NCBI RefSeq assembly: GCF_001275135.1 | Contig: NZ_LFQU01000001.1 | Location: 1-64,000, forward strand | Direction: 5' to 3' | Length of the DNA: 64,000 nt | From: Xylanibacter rarus | GTDB taxonomy: Bacteria; Bacteroidota; Bacteroidia; Bacteroidales; Bacteroidaceae | Shown: one piece after another, positions 1 through 8,499 of the stretch | How the letters are laid out: every line of letters starts with the position of its first letter | Position numbering within the stretch: the first letter of the stretch is position 1 | Notes under the pieces: generated by a model | The model's input: the letters and a program-made list of their open reading frames with translations, nothing else | The model's database searches: none | What the model was told of the DNA's origin: nothing | Position numbers and translations under genes: made by a program

Positions 1-1079
1 GACTGGAATTCGTGGATAGCTTCAGGTGTACATCCCATGTTAGATACCTCGCAGCAGCACCATGTACCGTTAGCGATAAGTTCTTTAGCGTCGTCACCGT
101 TCAGCTCGTTCTGGAATGCGCAAGGAAGTGCGAGGTCACACTTAACAGACCATGCTTTCTTTCCAGGAGTGAATATTGCCTTGCCAGGGAATTTGTCTGC
201 CATCATAGAAACCTGGTTGCGGTTAGAAGCGCGCATTACCAACATGTAGTCAATCATGTCCTTTGTGATGCCTTCAGGTATCTCGCATACGCCGTCCGGA
301 CCAGATATTGCGATAACTTTTGCACCGAGTTCAACAGCCTTTGTTGCAGCACCCCATGCTACGTTACCGAATCCAGACAATGCAATTGTCAGACCCTTGA
401 TGTCTTTGCCAGCCTTGTGGAGCAAGTGCTGTGTGAAGTAGAGAGCACCGAAACCGGTTGCCTCAGGACGAAGGATAGAACCGCCCCATGTAGAACCCTT
501 ACCTGTTAACACACCTGTGTTGTATTCGCGAGCGAGCTTTTTGTACATTCCGTACAAGAAACCGATTTCACGTCCACCAACACCAACGTCACCTGCAGGA
601 ATATCTGTGTCAGGACCGATGTTCTTCCAAAGTTCGAGCATGAATGCCTGGCAGAAACGCATGATTTCAGCGTCAGACTTGCCTACCGGGTTGAAATCAG
701 AACCACCTTTACCGCCACCCATAGGCAGAGTGGTCAATGCATTCTTGAATGTCTGCTCGAAGCCTAAGAATTTAAGCATAGATACGTTTACAGCCGGGTG
801 GAAACGCAAACCGCCTTTGTACGGGCCGATAGCGCTGTTGAACTGAACGCGGTAACCGAGGTTGTTCTGTACCTCACCTTTATCGTCAACCCATGTTACA
901 CGGAATGTGATGATACGCTCAGGTTCTACCATTCTTTCAACAATCTTGGCTTTCTCAAACTCAGGATGCTGATTGTAAGTGTCTTGAATTGATTCCAACA
1001 CTTCTCTTACGGCTTGTAAGTACTCTTTTTCGCCCGGATGCTTCATTTCCAGGTCTTGCATTATTTTCTGGACTTCCAT
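1..1079 (-). CDS. gdhA: Glutamate dehydrogenase, NADP-type (3' end beyond window)
   Basis: Interconverts 2-oxoglutarate plus ammonia and glutamate in the cytoplasm; the main ammonia-assimilation route in many Bacteroidales. The visible 359 residues begin MEVQKIMQDLEMKHPGEKEY and contain the family hallmarks: the substrate-binding stretch around NSAIGPYKGGLRFHP (residues 81-95), the catalytic-lysine loop PMGGGKGGSDFNP (about 119-131) and the Rossmann dinucleotide fold with SGFGNVAWGAA. Hexameric bacterial GDH is about 445 aa, so roughly 85 C-terminal residues lie outside the window. The ATG at 1079 is chosen because it gives the usual N-terminus and follows a good promoter 45 nt upstream. NADP preference is inferred from family similarity. 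Confidence 0.96.
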   Translation of the reverse strand, partial: MEVQKIMQDLEMKHPGEKEYLQAVREVLESIQDTYNQHPEFEKAKIVERMVEPERIITFRVTWVDDKGEVQNNLGYRVQFNSAIGPYKGGLRFHPAVNVSMLKFLGFEQTFKNALTTLPMGGGKGGSDFNPVGKSDAEIMRFCQAFMLELWKNIGPDTDIPAGDVGVGGREIGFLYGMYKKLAREYNTGVLTGKGSTWGGSILRPEATGFGALYFTQHLLHKAGKDIKGLTIALSGFGNVAWGAATKAVELGAKVIAISGPDGVCEIPEGITKDMIDYMLVMRASNRNQVSMMADKFPGKAIFTPGKKAWSVKCDLALPCAFQNELNGDDAKELIANGTWCCCEVSNMGCTPEAIHEFQ

Positions 1080-1125
1080 AGTATATGTTTTTAGTTAAAC
1101 TAACATTGTGTCGTTTTCTTGATGA

Positions 1126-1156
1126 CAAATGTAGTCTTTTCTTGTGTAACTGCCAA
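1126..1156 (-). promoter_or_regulatory. Promoter of gdhA
   Basis: Reading the minus strand: TTGG (1156-1153), 19 nt, TACATTTG (1133-1126). This matches the Bacteroidetes sigma-ABfr consensus TTTG/TAnnTTTG. The leader to the gdhA ATG is about 40 nt. Confidence 0.7.
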
Positions 1157-1239
1157 GGAAAATCCAATTTATTTGATATATGAAACTTACTTTTTGTACT
1201 TTTTTACATTATAATTGGCATTTTTGCCCCCTAATGGCT

Positions 1240-1281
1240 AAAAATAAGCGGAGGCAACATGTGTTACAATGTCGCCTCCGC
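1240..1281 (-). terminator. Intrinsic terminator of metY
   Basis: GCGGAGGC and GCCTCCGC arms (1274-1281 and 1248-1255 on the minus strand) are extended by ACAT/ATGT pairing and followed in the minus direction by TTATTTTT. It sits 29 nt after the metY stop. Confidence 0.85.
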
Positions 1282-1309
1282 TGTTGTCGCTATATGAAAA
1301 ATGTAACTT

Positions 1310-2596
1310 TTAGTCGATTTTCGACAGAGCCTGCTTCAGGTCGTCAATGAGGTCGTCGGCATCCTCGATACCTATCGACAGACGTATCAGGTCGGGAGCT
1401 ATGCCGGCTTCTTTCAGCTGCTGTTCGCTCAGCTGGCGGTGTGTGTGGCTTGCCGGATGCAGCACGCATGAGCGGGCGTCGGCCACGTGTGTGGCTATGT
1501 TTATAAGCTCGAGCGAGTCCATAAACTTTATTGCTGTGTCGCGGTCGCCCTTCAGTCCGAACGACATTACGCCGCATGAGCCGTTGGGCAGGTACTTGCG
1601 GCCCAGCTCGTAGCTTGCGTCATCCTTCAGTCCGCAGTAGGTTACCCATGCCACGTGCGGGTCATTGTGCAGAAACTCTGCCACCTTCTGGGCGTTGGCG
1701 CAGTGCTGGCGCACGCGCAGTGCGAGTGTCTCGAGGCCGAGGTTGAGCAAGAAGGCATTCTGCGGCGACGGTATAGAGCCGAGATCGCGCATCAGCTGTG
1801 CCGTGAGTTTGGTCATGTAAGCCATCTTGCCGAAGGCCTTTGTGTATGTAAGTCCGTGGTATGACTCGTCGGGAGTGGTCAGTCCGGGGAACTTGTCGGC
1901 ATGCGCGTCCCAGTCGAAGTTGCCGCTGTCAACCACGCAACCGCCCACCTGTGTTGCGTGTCCGTCCATATATTTAGTGGTAGAGTGGGTAACTATGTCG
2001 CATCCCCATTCAAACGGGCGGCAGTTTATTGGTGTTGCAAAGGTGTTGTCTATGATGAGAGGCACGCCGTTCTTGTGTGCGATGCGTGCAAACTTCTCAA
2101 TGTCGAGCACCTTGCAGCCCGGGTTAGATATTGTTTCGCCGAACAGAACCTTTGTGTTAGGTCTGAAAGCCTTCTGTATTTCCTCCTCGCTGCTTTCGGG
2201 GTTGACGAAGGTGCACTCTATGCCGAGCTTCCTCATCGTAACGCCGAACAGGTTGTAGGTTCCGCCGTAAATTTCGTTTGACGTTACGATATGGTCGCCT
2301 GCCTCACAGATGTTGAACACGGCGTAGAAGTTGGCAGCCTGACCTGACGACGTAAGCATTGCGCCGACGCCGCCCTCAAGAGCTGCAATCTTCTTTGCAA
2401 CATTGTCGTTTGTCGGGTTCTGCAGGCGTGTATAGAAATATCCTTCCTTCTTGAGGTCGAACAGCATTGCCATCTCTTCGCTGTTGTCATATTTGAATGT
2501 GGTGCTCTGAACTATCGGCGGCTGCACCGGTTCGCCGTTTTTAGGTTCCCATCCTCCGCGCACGCAGAGTGTAGACGGTTTCAGATTTTTCTTCAT
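1310..2596 (-). CDS. metY: O-acetylhomoserine sulfhydrylase
   Basis: PLP enzyme of the Cys/Met-metabolism family that makes homocysteine (or methionine) from O-acetylhomoserine and sulfide (or methanethiol) in the cytoplasm. It is 428 aa, the expected length for MetY (cystathionine gamma-synthases are nearer 380-400). The PLP lysine is K208 in HSTTKYMDGHATQVGG, preceded by IIDNTFATP; the N-terminus has PPIVQSTTF and YTRLQNPT. The long insertions after the PLP lysine (DAHADKFPGLTTPDESYHGL) are typical of MetY rather than MetB/MetC. It is a single gene with its own terminator and an unusually long leader of about 280 nt, so leader-mediated control is plausible but not proven. Confidence 0.94.
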   Translation of the reverse strand: MKKNLKPSTLCVRGGWEPKNGEPVQPPIVQSTTFKYDNSEEMAMLFDLKKEGYFYTRLQNPTNDNVAKKIAALEGGVGAMLTSSGQAANFYAVFNICEAGDHIVTSNEIYGGTYNLFGVTMRKLGIECTFVNPESSEEEIQKAFRPNTKVLFGETISNPGCKVLDIEKFARIAHKNGVPLIIDNTFATPINCRPFEWGCDIVTHSTTKYMDGHATQVGGCVVDSGNFDWDAHADKFPGLTTPDESYHGLTYTKAFGKMAYMTKLTAQLMRDLGSIPSPQNAFLLNLGLETLALRVRQHCANAQKVAEFLHNDPHVAWVTYCGLKDDASYELGRKYLPNGSCGVMSFGLKGDRDTAIKFMDSLELINIATHVADARSCVLHPASHTHRQLSEQQLKEAGIAPDLIRLSIGIEDADDLIDDLKQALSKID

Positions 2597-2876
2597 CTTT
2601 CCAGTTTTGTTAGTTTATATATGTTATGCTTTTTTGTTATCCTCTATGCAGCGGCCTGTTGCTGAGGGACTGTCTTCAGCGGCATAATGATGTGCCGCTC
2701 ATGTCCAGGGGCCGTTCTGCCGGGTTGTTACCTATTGTTTGCTTTGTCGTCGCCGTTGCCTTATTGTCAGCATAAGTGTGCTTATGTTTGTCAAAATGCC
2801 ATGTGCGTTGCTTAAAATATAATGACATTTAAACGGTATGCACGCTTTGTCTTACATGGCTGACAGCTGGGTTAAG
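2597..2876 (-). promoter_or_regulatory. Long structured 5' leader of metY (riboswitch candidate)
   Basis: The promoter at 2882-2912 implies about 280 nt of untranslated RNA before metY. Read on the minus strand it contains perfect hairpins CATAAG-caca-CTTATG and GCGGCA...TGCCGC (about 2676-2695). I looked for the SAM-I core and did not find it. Sulfur-amino-acid genes commonly carry SAM-sensing leaders, so a regulatory RNA is plausible but the class is unknown. Confidence 0.4.
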
Positions 2877-2881
2877 TGTTG

Positions 2882-2912
2882 CAAAGTTAGCATAAAAAAT
2901 TGATTGAACGAA
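2882..2912 (-). promoter_or_regulatory. Promoter of metY
   Basis: Minus strand: TTCG (2912-2909), 19 nt, TAACTTTG (2889-2882). The -7 element is an exact TAnnTTTG; the -33 element has one mismatch. Confidence 0.65.
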
Positions 2913-3212
2913 TATTCTATGGCTTAATTGACTTTTGTTATGATGCGTTTACGCATTACTAATATTATAATAAGGTGTAAATGCCGCCGCATGAACTTTT
3001 CGCTGCTTATGGTCGGATAAAATAAAAAAAGCAGAAAATAATCTCATATTTTCCTGATTTTTCAGATTGTTTTCAGATTCGGTTGCTTTATTTGCAAAAA
3101 ACAAAGGGAGAATATATGCCGCGCGGCGATGTTGCCGAGGGACAGACAAGGCTCCTCTGAGAAAAATAAATGTAAAAAAGAAACAACAGTATAAACAGAA
3201 AAAAGGATTATT

Positions 3213-4085
3213 ATGAGAACAATTGATTTTTTGAAGATGACAGCAATCTGCGCTTTCGGCGCACTGGTTACAACATCCTGCAATGACGACGACGATGACG
3301 ACAAGGTTCAGGTGCCTGGCGTTGTGCAGGAAGCCTTCAGTCAGAAATATGCCGGAGTGCAGCATGTAGAGTGGGAGATGGAGGCCAACGGATATCTCGT
3401 TGCCGAGTTTATCAAGGACAGCAAGGAGCATGATGCATGGTATATGGGCGACGGAACATGGATGATGACCGAGGTTGACCACGGCCGCGACCTTACGGCT
3501 CTGCCACAGGCTGTGCAGGACGGATATGCACTTACGGTGTATGCGCAGCAGCAGTGGACTGTGGACGACATCGACGAAATACAGCGCAAGGGCTATGAGA
3601 CAATTTACAAGATTGAGGTGGAGAAAGCCGGACAGCCCGACCACGACCTCTACTTTGACGTAGCCGGAACACTGTTCAGAGACGTTCAGGACCAGGACGA
3701 CGACCGCAACGAAGGACTGCTGCCGGGACAGATGCCAGCCGAAATACAGGCTTATGTAGACGCCAACTATGCAGGAGCCATGGTGGTTGACTTTGAGAAG
3801 GAGCGCAACGGATACGAGCTTGACATACGCCACGGCGGCAAGAGCATAGAGATACGCTTTGACAGCTCATACAACTGGGTGCAGACTTCAACCGACTGCA
3901 AGAGAGACATTCCTGCCAACATCCTTGCTGCTGTCAACGCCGCATATCCCGGAAAGGTGATTGACGACTGCGACTATATCGAGACTGCAGCCGGAGAGGC
4001 TTATTATCTGATTGATCTCGACAACTATGACAAAGACCTTAAGGTTACCGCCGACGGCGCTATAACCGAGGTGATAGATTACTAA
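3213..4085 (+). CDS. PepSY-like-domain surface lipoprotein
   Basis: A secreted lipoprotein of 290 aa. The signal peptide ends TTSC at Cys24 and is followed at once by NDDDDDDK. An acidic run directly after the lipid-modified cysteine resembles the lipoprotein export signal of Bacteroidetes, so surface display is inferred. The rest appears to contain two or more copies of the BLIP/PepSY-like fold: P..V...F...YAG...VEWE near residues 35-60, then P.EIQAYVDANYAGAMVVDFEKE near 175-200, and P.NILAAVNAAYPGKVIDDCDY near 245-270. These proteins are widespread in gut Bacteroidales and their function is unknown; ligand or protease-inhibitor roles have been suggested for related folds. It is a single gene with a strong terminator. 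Confidence 0.85.
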   Translation: MRTIDFLKMTAICAFGALVTTSCNDDDDDDKVQVPGVVQEAFSQKYAGVQHVEWEMEANGYLVAEFIKDSKEHDAWYMGDGTWMMTEVDHGRDLTALPQAVQDGYALTVYAQQQWTVDDIDEIQRKGYETIYKIEVEKAGQPDHDLYFDVAGTLFRDVQDQDDDRNEGLLPGQMPAEIQAYVDANYAGAMVVDFEKERNGYELDIRHGGKSIEIRFDSSYNWVQTSTDCKRDIPANILAAVNAAYPGKVIDDCDYIETAAGEAYYLIDLDNYDKDLKVTADGAITEVIDY

Positions 4086-4104
4086 ATAATTTTAACGCTG
4101 CGGG

Positions 4105-4138
4105 CGGGGGCACATGTTTGTGCCTCCGTTCGTTTTTT
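4105..4138 (+). terminator. Intrinsic terminator after the PepSY-like gene
   Basis: CGGGGGCACA (4105-4114), TGTT loop, TGTGCCTCCG (4119-4128), then TTCGTTTTTT. A 10-bp stem with one G-U pair. Confidence 0.9.
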
Positions 4139-4194
4139 AGTGGGATAATGTCAAAAAACTTTGATATTGTTTCACTCTTTTCTTACTTTATTAG

Positions 4195-4202
4195 TATCTT
4201 TG
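4195..4202 (+). promoter_or_regulatory. Promoter (-7 box) of the 4446-7634 operon
   Basis: TATCTTTG is an exact TAnnTTTG box. No good TTTG lies 19-21 nt upstream. Transcription would start near 4209 and give a leader of about 235 nt. Confidence 0.5.
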
Positions 4203-4238
4203 CGGAAAAAGACTTTTAACCCAAATCGTTATTAGTAT

Positions 4239-4416
4239 TCGGTCAGGATTTTGCTTAATATAGAGCGGCTTTTCGTTAGATTTTTTCAGGCATAGCGTGC
4301 TATGTCAAGAAGAAGCCGGCAAAAAGACGCTATTAGAGACAAAAATACGGGCTGAAAGCATGAAAGCACAAAATAGGTAAAGCTATGTGCGGTCTAATGA
4401 CCGGTTGGGGTTTAAT
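4239..4416 (+). promoter_or_regulatory. Structured leader element, copy A
   Basis: About 180 nt that align along their length with 62369-62543 (copy B). The two share 25 identical nt at 4290-4314 and 62422-62446, which include the small hairpin CATAG-cgtg-CTATG followed by TCAAGAAGAA. A downstream GGCTGAAAGCA block is followed by a hairpin whose arms are GGTC-taat-GACC here but GACC-aac-GGTC in copy B. The sequence is swapped while pairing is kept, which argues for a conserved RNA structure. The element lies in the 5' leader of the small membrane protein and receiver/ATP-grasp operon. Confidence 0.6.
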
Positions 4417-4445
4417 CTTGTCTAATCTGAGAAAGACTGTAAAGT

Positions 4446-4655
4446 ATGGGCTTGTTTAAGTTTTATTCGCATTTAGCCAAGCCGGTGGCACGTCGCCGTG
4501 AGCTGTTCCTGCTGCTTTTGGGCGCAGCCATGCCAGCCCTGTTGCTGCTGCCTTTTGTCGGCAGTTTCAGCCTGTTTGTCATTATTCTCATGTTCTGGTG
4601 CATGCTTGTAGCCACGCTTTATTGTCTTTATAAGGAGAAAAAACATAATAACTGA
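4446..4655 (+). CDS. Small two-helix membrane protein
   Basis: A 69-aa protein not recognised by family. It has a basic N-terminus (KPVARRRE), then two hydrophobic helices at about residues 19-38 and 41-62, and a charged tail KEKKHNN, so it should sit in the inner membrane with both ends cytoplasmic. It is the first gene after the structured leader and ends 9 nt before the receiver/ATP-grasp gene, so the two are almost surely co-transcribed. A membrane partner for that protein is a reasonable guess only. Confidence 0.65.
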   Translation: MGLFKFYSHLAKPVARRRELFLLLLGAAMPALLLLPFVGSFSLFVIILMFWCMLVATLYCLYKEKKHNN

Positions 4656-4664
4656 CATAACGAT

Positions 4665-7634
4665 ATGAGCGAAAACGAGCCACAGCAGTGGAAAAAATTT
4701 TATCTGAAGGATGTGTCGTTCATGAACCTTATGACACATCGCATATTCAATGTGCTTATAGTTGCCAATCCGTATGATGCCTTCATGCTTGAGGACGATG
4801 GCCGTGTTGACGAAAAGATATTCAACGAATACACCGAGCTAGGTCTTCGCTATCCGCCGACGTTCACCCAGGTGAGCACCACGGAGGAGGCTGCCGAGGT
4901 GCTGGCCTCTACCAGCATCGACCTCGTGATATGCATGCCCGGTAATGCAGACAACGACGCCTTCACGGTGGCACGTTCCGTAAAGGCAAAGTTTCCCGAT
5001 ATTCCCTGCGTCGTTCTTACGCCCTTCTCTCACGGCATAACGCGCCGCATGGTCAACGAAGACCTGTCAATCTTTGAGTATGTGTTCTGCTGGCTGGGCA
5101 ACACCAACCTGATTTTGTCCATCATAAAACTGATAGAGGACAAGATGAACCTTGAACACGACATTGCCGAGGCAGGCGTGCAGATGATTCTGCTCGTGGA
5201 GGACAGCATACGCTTCTATTCGTCTTTGCTGCCCACTCTCTACAGCTTTATCCTCGCCCAGAGCCAAAGCTTCGCCACGGAGGCACTCAACCCCCACAGC
5301 GCCGCGCTGCGAATGAGGGGCAGGCCTAAGGTGGTGCTGGCAAGAAACTACGATGAGGCTATGGAGCTCTACACGAAATACCGCGACAATACGCTCGGAA
5401 TAATCTCTGACTGCCGCTTCCCGAAGGGCGAAGAGAAAGACCCCGAGGCAGGACTGAAGCTGCTCCGCGAGATAAGGAAGGACAACGAATACATACCGCT
5501 GATACTGCAAAGCAGCGAGAGCGAAAACCGCAAGAAGGCCGAGGCCGAACGTTTCCTGTTTATTGACAAGAACTCAAAGAAGATGAACCTCGACCTGCGC
5601 AGACTCATGGAGGAGCACATGGGCTTCGGCGACTTCATATTCCGCGACCCGAAGACGCATGAGGAAGTGATGCGCGTGCGCACGCTGAAGGAGCTGCAGG
5701 ACAATATCTTCAAGATACCTTACGACTCGATGCTCTATCACATATCCCGAAACCACATGAGCCGATGGCTGTGTGCCAGGGCGATATTCCCCGTTTCGGA
5801 GTTTCTGAAGAACGTTACGTGGCACAAGCTGCAGGATGTTGACCTTCACCGCAAGATTATCTTTGAGGCCATTGTGCAGTATCGCCACATGAAGAACATA
5901 GGTGTCGTGGCTGTGTTCGACCGCGGAAAGTTCGACCGCTACGCCCACTTTGCACGTATCGGCGACGGCTCTCTTGGCGGAAAAGGCCGCGGACTGGCTT
6001 TCCTCGACAATATAATAAAGAGCCATCCTGAGTTTAGCGAGCGCGAAGGCGTCAAGGTGTCGATACCCAAGACCGTGGTGCTCTGCACCGATGTGTTCGA
6101 CAGGTTCATGGAGAGCAACAACCTCTATCAGATAGCCCTGAGTGATGCCAGCGACGAGGAAATACTGCACCACTTCCTGAAGGCGCAGCTTCCGGACAAG
6201 TATATATCAGACTTCCTCACCTTCTTCGAGGCAACCGACCGTCCTATTGCCATACGTTCGTCGAGCCTGCTCGAAGACTCTCACTATCAGCCCTTTGCCG
6301 GCATATATTCGACATATATGATACCGAAGCTCGACGACAAGTATCAGATGCTGCAGATGCTTGCCGCCGCCATAAAGAGTGTGTATGCCTCGGTCTACTA
6401 TCGCGACTCGAAGGCATACATGACGGCCACGAGCAACGTGATAGACCAGGAGAAGATGGCTGTAGTGCTGCAGGAAGTGGTCGGCAAACAATATGGAGAC
6501 CGCTATTATCCTAATATATCAGGCGTGTTGCGTTCCATCAACTATTATCCTGTAGGCAACGAGACATCAGAGCAGGGCATTGCGAGTCTTGCGCTCGGAC
6601 TGGGTAAGTATATCGTAGACGGAGGACAGACGCTGCGCGTAAGTCCGTATCATCCTGACCATGTCATGCAGACAAGTAAGGTTGAGCTTGCGCTTAGTCA
6701 GACGCAGACACAGTTTTATGCTCTTGACATGAAGGACGTAGGCGACGACTTTAAGGTTGACGACGGATTTAATATTCTCAAGCTTGACGTGGCTGATGCC
6801 GACAAGGACGGCGCCCTGACATACATAGCCTCTACTTTCGATCCTTATAACAATATGCTGCGCAAGGGGGCATATGATGAAGGCTGGAAGGTGGTTTCGT
6901 TCTGCGGCGTCTTGCAGAACGGGGCTTTCCCGCTGCCCGAACTGATGCAAATGGCTATGAAATACGGAGCCGAGGGCATGAGGCGTCCGGTTGAGATAGA
7001 GTTCGCATGCAATATAAACAACGACCGCACGGGAGAATTCTATCTGCTGCAGATGCGTCCTATCGTAGACTGCAAGCAGATGCTTGACGAAGACTTGACC
7101 AAGATTGACGACAAGCGATGCCTGCTGCGTTCTCACAATTCGCTCGGACATGGCGTCAGCAACGAGATAATGGACATAGTATACGTTAAGGCTGACGAGA
7201 ATTTCACGGCGGCAAACAATCCGCTCATTGCAAGTGAAATAGAGCATATCAACCATAAGTTTGTTGAGGAAAACAAGAACTACATTCTTATCGGACCGGG
7301 CCGCTGGGGCTCTAGCGACTCATGGCTTGGCGTTCCCGTAAAGTGGGCATACATCAGTGCTGCCTGTCTGATTGTTGAGGCCGGACTGGCAAACTATCGC
7401 ATCGATCCGAGTCAGGGCTCACATTTCTTCCAGAACGTAACAAGTCTTGGCGTTGGCTATTTTACCATTGACGATTACAAAGACGACGGTATCTACCGTA
7501 AGGATTTGCTCGACGCCATGCCGGCAGTGTACGAAACGGAGTCTGTGCGCCACGTGCGCTTCAGCCGTCCGCTTAAGATAATGATGGACGGCATGAAGCA
7601 GGAGGGCATCGTTCTGCTGCCTGAAGATGACTGA
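4665..7634 (+). CDS. Receiver-PEP/pyruvate-binding ATP-grasp fusion protein
   Basis: 989 aa, cytoplasmic. Residues about 27-155 look like a degenerate receiver domain with no phospho-acceptor Asp (IDLVICMPG). Residues about 173-310 form a second receiver that keeps the key residues: acidic pair E179/D180, acceptor D249 (GIISDC), S283/S284 and K302 (FIDKNS). From about residue 430 comes the PPDK/PEP-synthase nucleotide-binding domain: GDGSLGGKGRG (GGKG at 438-441), PIAIRSSSLLEDS, FAGIYST and LALGLGKYIVDG. The swivelling phosphohistidine domain and PEP-binding barrel of true PEP synthase are absent; instead there is a C-terminal part with IGPGRWGSSDSWLGVP. It is often labelled PEP synthase in databases, but by domain content it should not complete that reaction. 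A phosphorelay-controlled phosphotransferase is inference. Confidence 0.8.
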   Translation: MSENEPQQWKKFYLKDVSFMNLMTHRIFNVLIVANPYDAFMLEDDGRVDEKIFNEYTELGLRYPPTFTQVSTTEEAAEVLASTSIDLVICMPGNADNDAFTVARSVKAKFPDIPCVVLTPFSHGITRRMVNEDLSIFEYVFCWLGNTNLILSIIKLIEDKMNLEHDIAEAGVQMILLVEDSIRFYSSLLPTLYSFILAQSQSFATEALNPHSAALRMRGRPKVVLARNYDEAMELYTKYRDNTLGIISDCRFPKGEEKDPEAGLKLLREIRKDNEYIPLILQSSESENRKKAEAERFLFIDKNSKKMNLDLRRLMEEHMGFGDFIFRDPKTHEEVMRVRTLKELQDNIFKIPYDSMLYHISRNHMSRWLCARAIFPVSEFLKNVTWHKLQDVDLHRKIIFEAIVQYRHMKNIGVVAVFDRGKFDRYAHFARIGDGSLGGKGRGLAFLDNIIKSHPEFSEREGVKVSIPKTVVLCTDVFDRFMESNNLYQIALSDASDEEILHHFLKAQLPDKYISDFLTFFEATDRPIAIRSSSLLEDSHYQPFAGIYSTYMIPKLDDKYQMLQMLAAAIKSVYASVYYRDSKAYMTATSNVIDQEKMAVVLQEVVGKQYGDRYYPNISGVLRSINYYPVGNETSEQGIASLALGLGKYIVDGGQTLRVSPYHPDHVMQTSKVELALSQTQTQFYALDMKDVGDDFKVDDGFNILKLDVADADKDGALTYIASTFDPYNNMLRKGAYDEGWKVVSFCGVLQNGAFPLPELMQMAMKYGAEGMRRPVEIEFACNINNDRTGEFYLLQMRPIVDCKQMLDEDLTKIDDKRCLLRSHNSLGHGVSNEIMDIVYVKADENFTAANNPLIASEIEHINHKFVEENKNYILIGPGRWGSSDSWLGVPVKWAYISAACLIVEAGLANYRIDPSQGSHFFQNVTSLGVGYFTIDDYKDDGIYRKDLLDAMPAVYETESVRHVRFSRPLKIMMDGMKQEGIVLLPEDD

Positions 7635-7658
7635 CGCTTACTTTTTATTATTATATCG

Positions 7659-7695
7659 CGGCTGTTCCACTTAGCGGTGGGGCAGCCGTTTTTTT
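7659..7695 (+). terminator. Intrinsic terminator after the receiver/ATP-grasp gene
   Basis: CGGCTG (7659-7664) pairs with CAGCCG (7683-7688), with inner CCAC/GGTGG pairing, followed by seven or more T. Confidence 0.9.
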
Positions 7696-7699
7696 GTGC

Positions 7700-8410
7700 T
7701 GTCATGTGTTATGGAGGTGCCTGTATGCACATTTGTTAGACGGTTGCGTATTTGCTTCTGATAAGTTCCATGTGTCGTGAGAACAGAAAACTTTGCGGTC
7801 TGAACAAACCGGTTGAGCCCCTGAGACGGCAGTATTTGAAACCGGAATACATTTTGGCGTGAAAACGGCAGAAAATGTGCGGTTTATGTAATTCTCTGAT
7901 ATGTAGTGCTTTACGGCGTTTTTTTTATGGTTTGATAAACTGAAATAATGTCTGTTCCGTTGTGAAATGCAGTCTTTTACATGGCAAAACATGGCCTTTT
8001 ATGTTATGAAAAGCAGTGGATTGCAGTGTGAAAACATATCTTTTTGAGCGTAAAACGTCTTTTATGTGTTAAATACATTAACCTTTCTGCCTTTTGATGT
8101 CAAATGCCTTAACATTTCGTAAGACTTGAATTTCTGTTTCGTCAGAAAACTTTGTAAAAGTTTTTCTTGCCCTTTCTGTACGCCTGCTCCTGTATGTTCA
8201 GTGGCACGTATTGGCCGCTTGTAGTGTCATGGCATGATGTAACGCTTTCATTAAGTAAACGCCCGGCCGGATAAAGGCTGTAGGAAGGCAGCCGGAATGA
8301 TGCTGAAAGGCAAATGAAAGCATTATGGCGCCTGGCGGATGAAAACAATATTAGGCCGGGAGTGCAGATAGGGGTTTAACTCTTTTTACGTAGGCAGATG
8401 CCCCGAAAGC
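7700..8410 (+). other. Intergenic DNA with helically phased A/T tracts
   Basis: About 700 nt without a credible gene. Between 7986 and 8063 there are AAAA or TTTT(T) tracts centred near 7987, 7998, 8010, 8032, 8043, 8053 and 8061, i.e. mostly 10-12 nt (or twice that) apart. This predicts intrinsic bending. Short ORFs here look like by-products of the repeated words. Confidence 0.5.
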
Positions 8411-8423
8411 CGCGTTAAAGCAT

Positions 8424-8431
8424 TATTTTTG
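8424..8431 (+). promoter_or_regulatory. Promoter (-7 box) of the MutS-like gene
   Basis: TATTTTTG matches TAnnTTTG and lies 68 nt before the ATG at 8500. No clear -33 element was found. Confidence 0.45.
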
Positions 8432-8499
8432 CAGTGAAATTAACGCCGTTTTGGTAAAACCGAATACATAATAATAACAATAAAAAGAAAAAACAGAAT

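Noticed and set aside
2597-2876. SAM-I riboswitch before metY
   Set aside because: The conserved SAM-I core segments could not be found; kept only as an unassigned leader.
2949-3833. A 294-codon open frame on the minus strand
   Set aside because: Antisense to the PepSY-like lipoprotein gene, which has a signal peptide, lipobox, domain repeats and terminator; the antisense protein has no family pattern.
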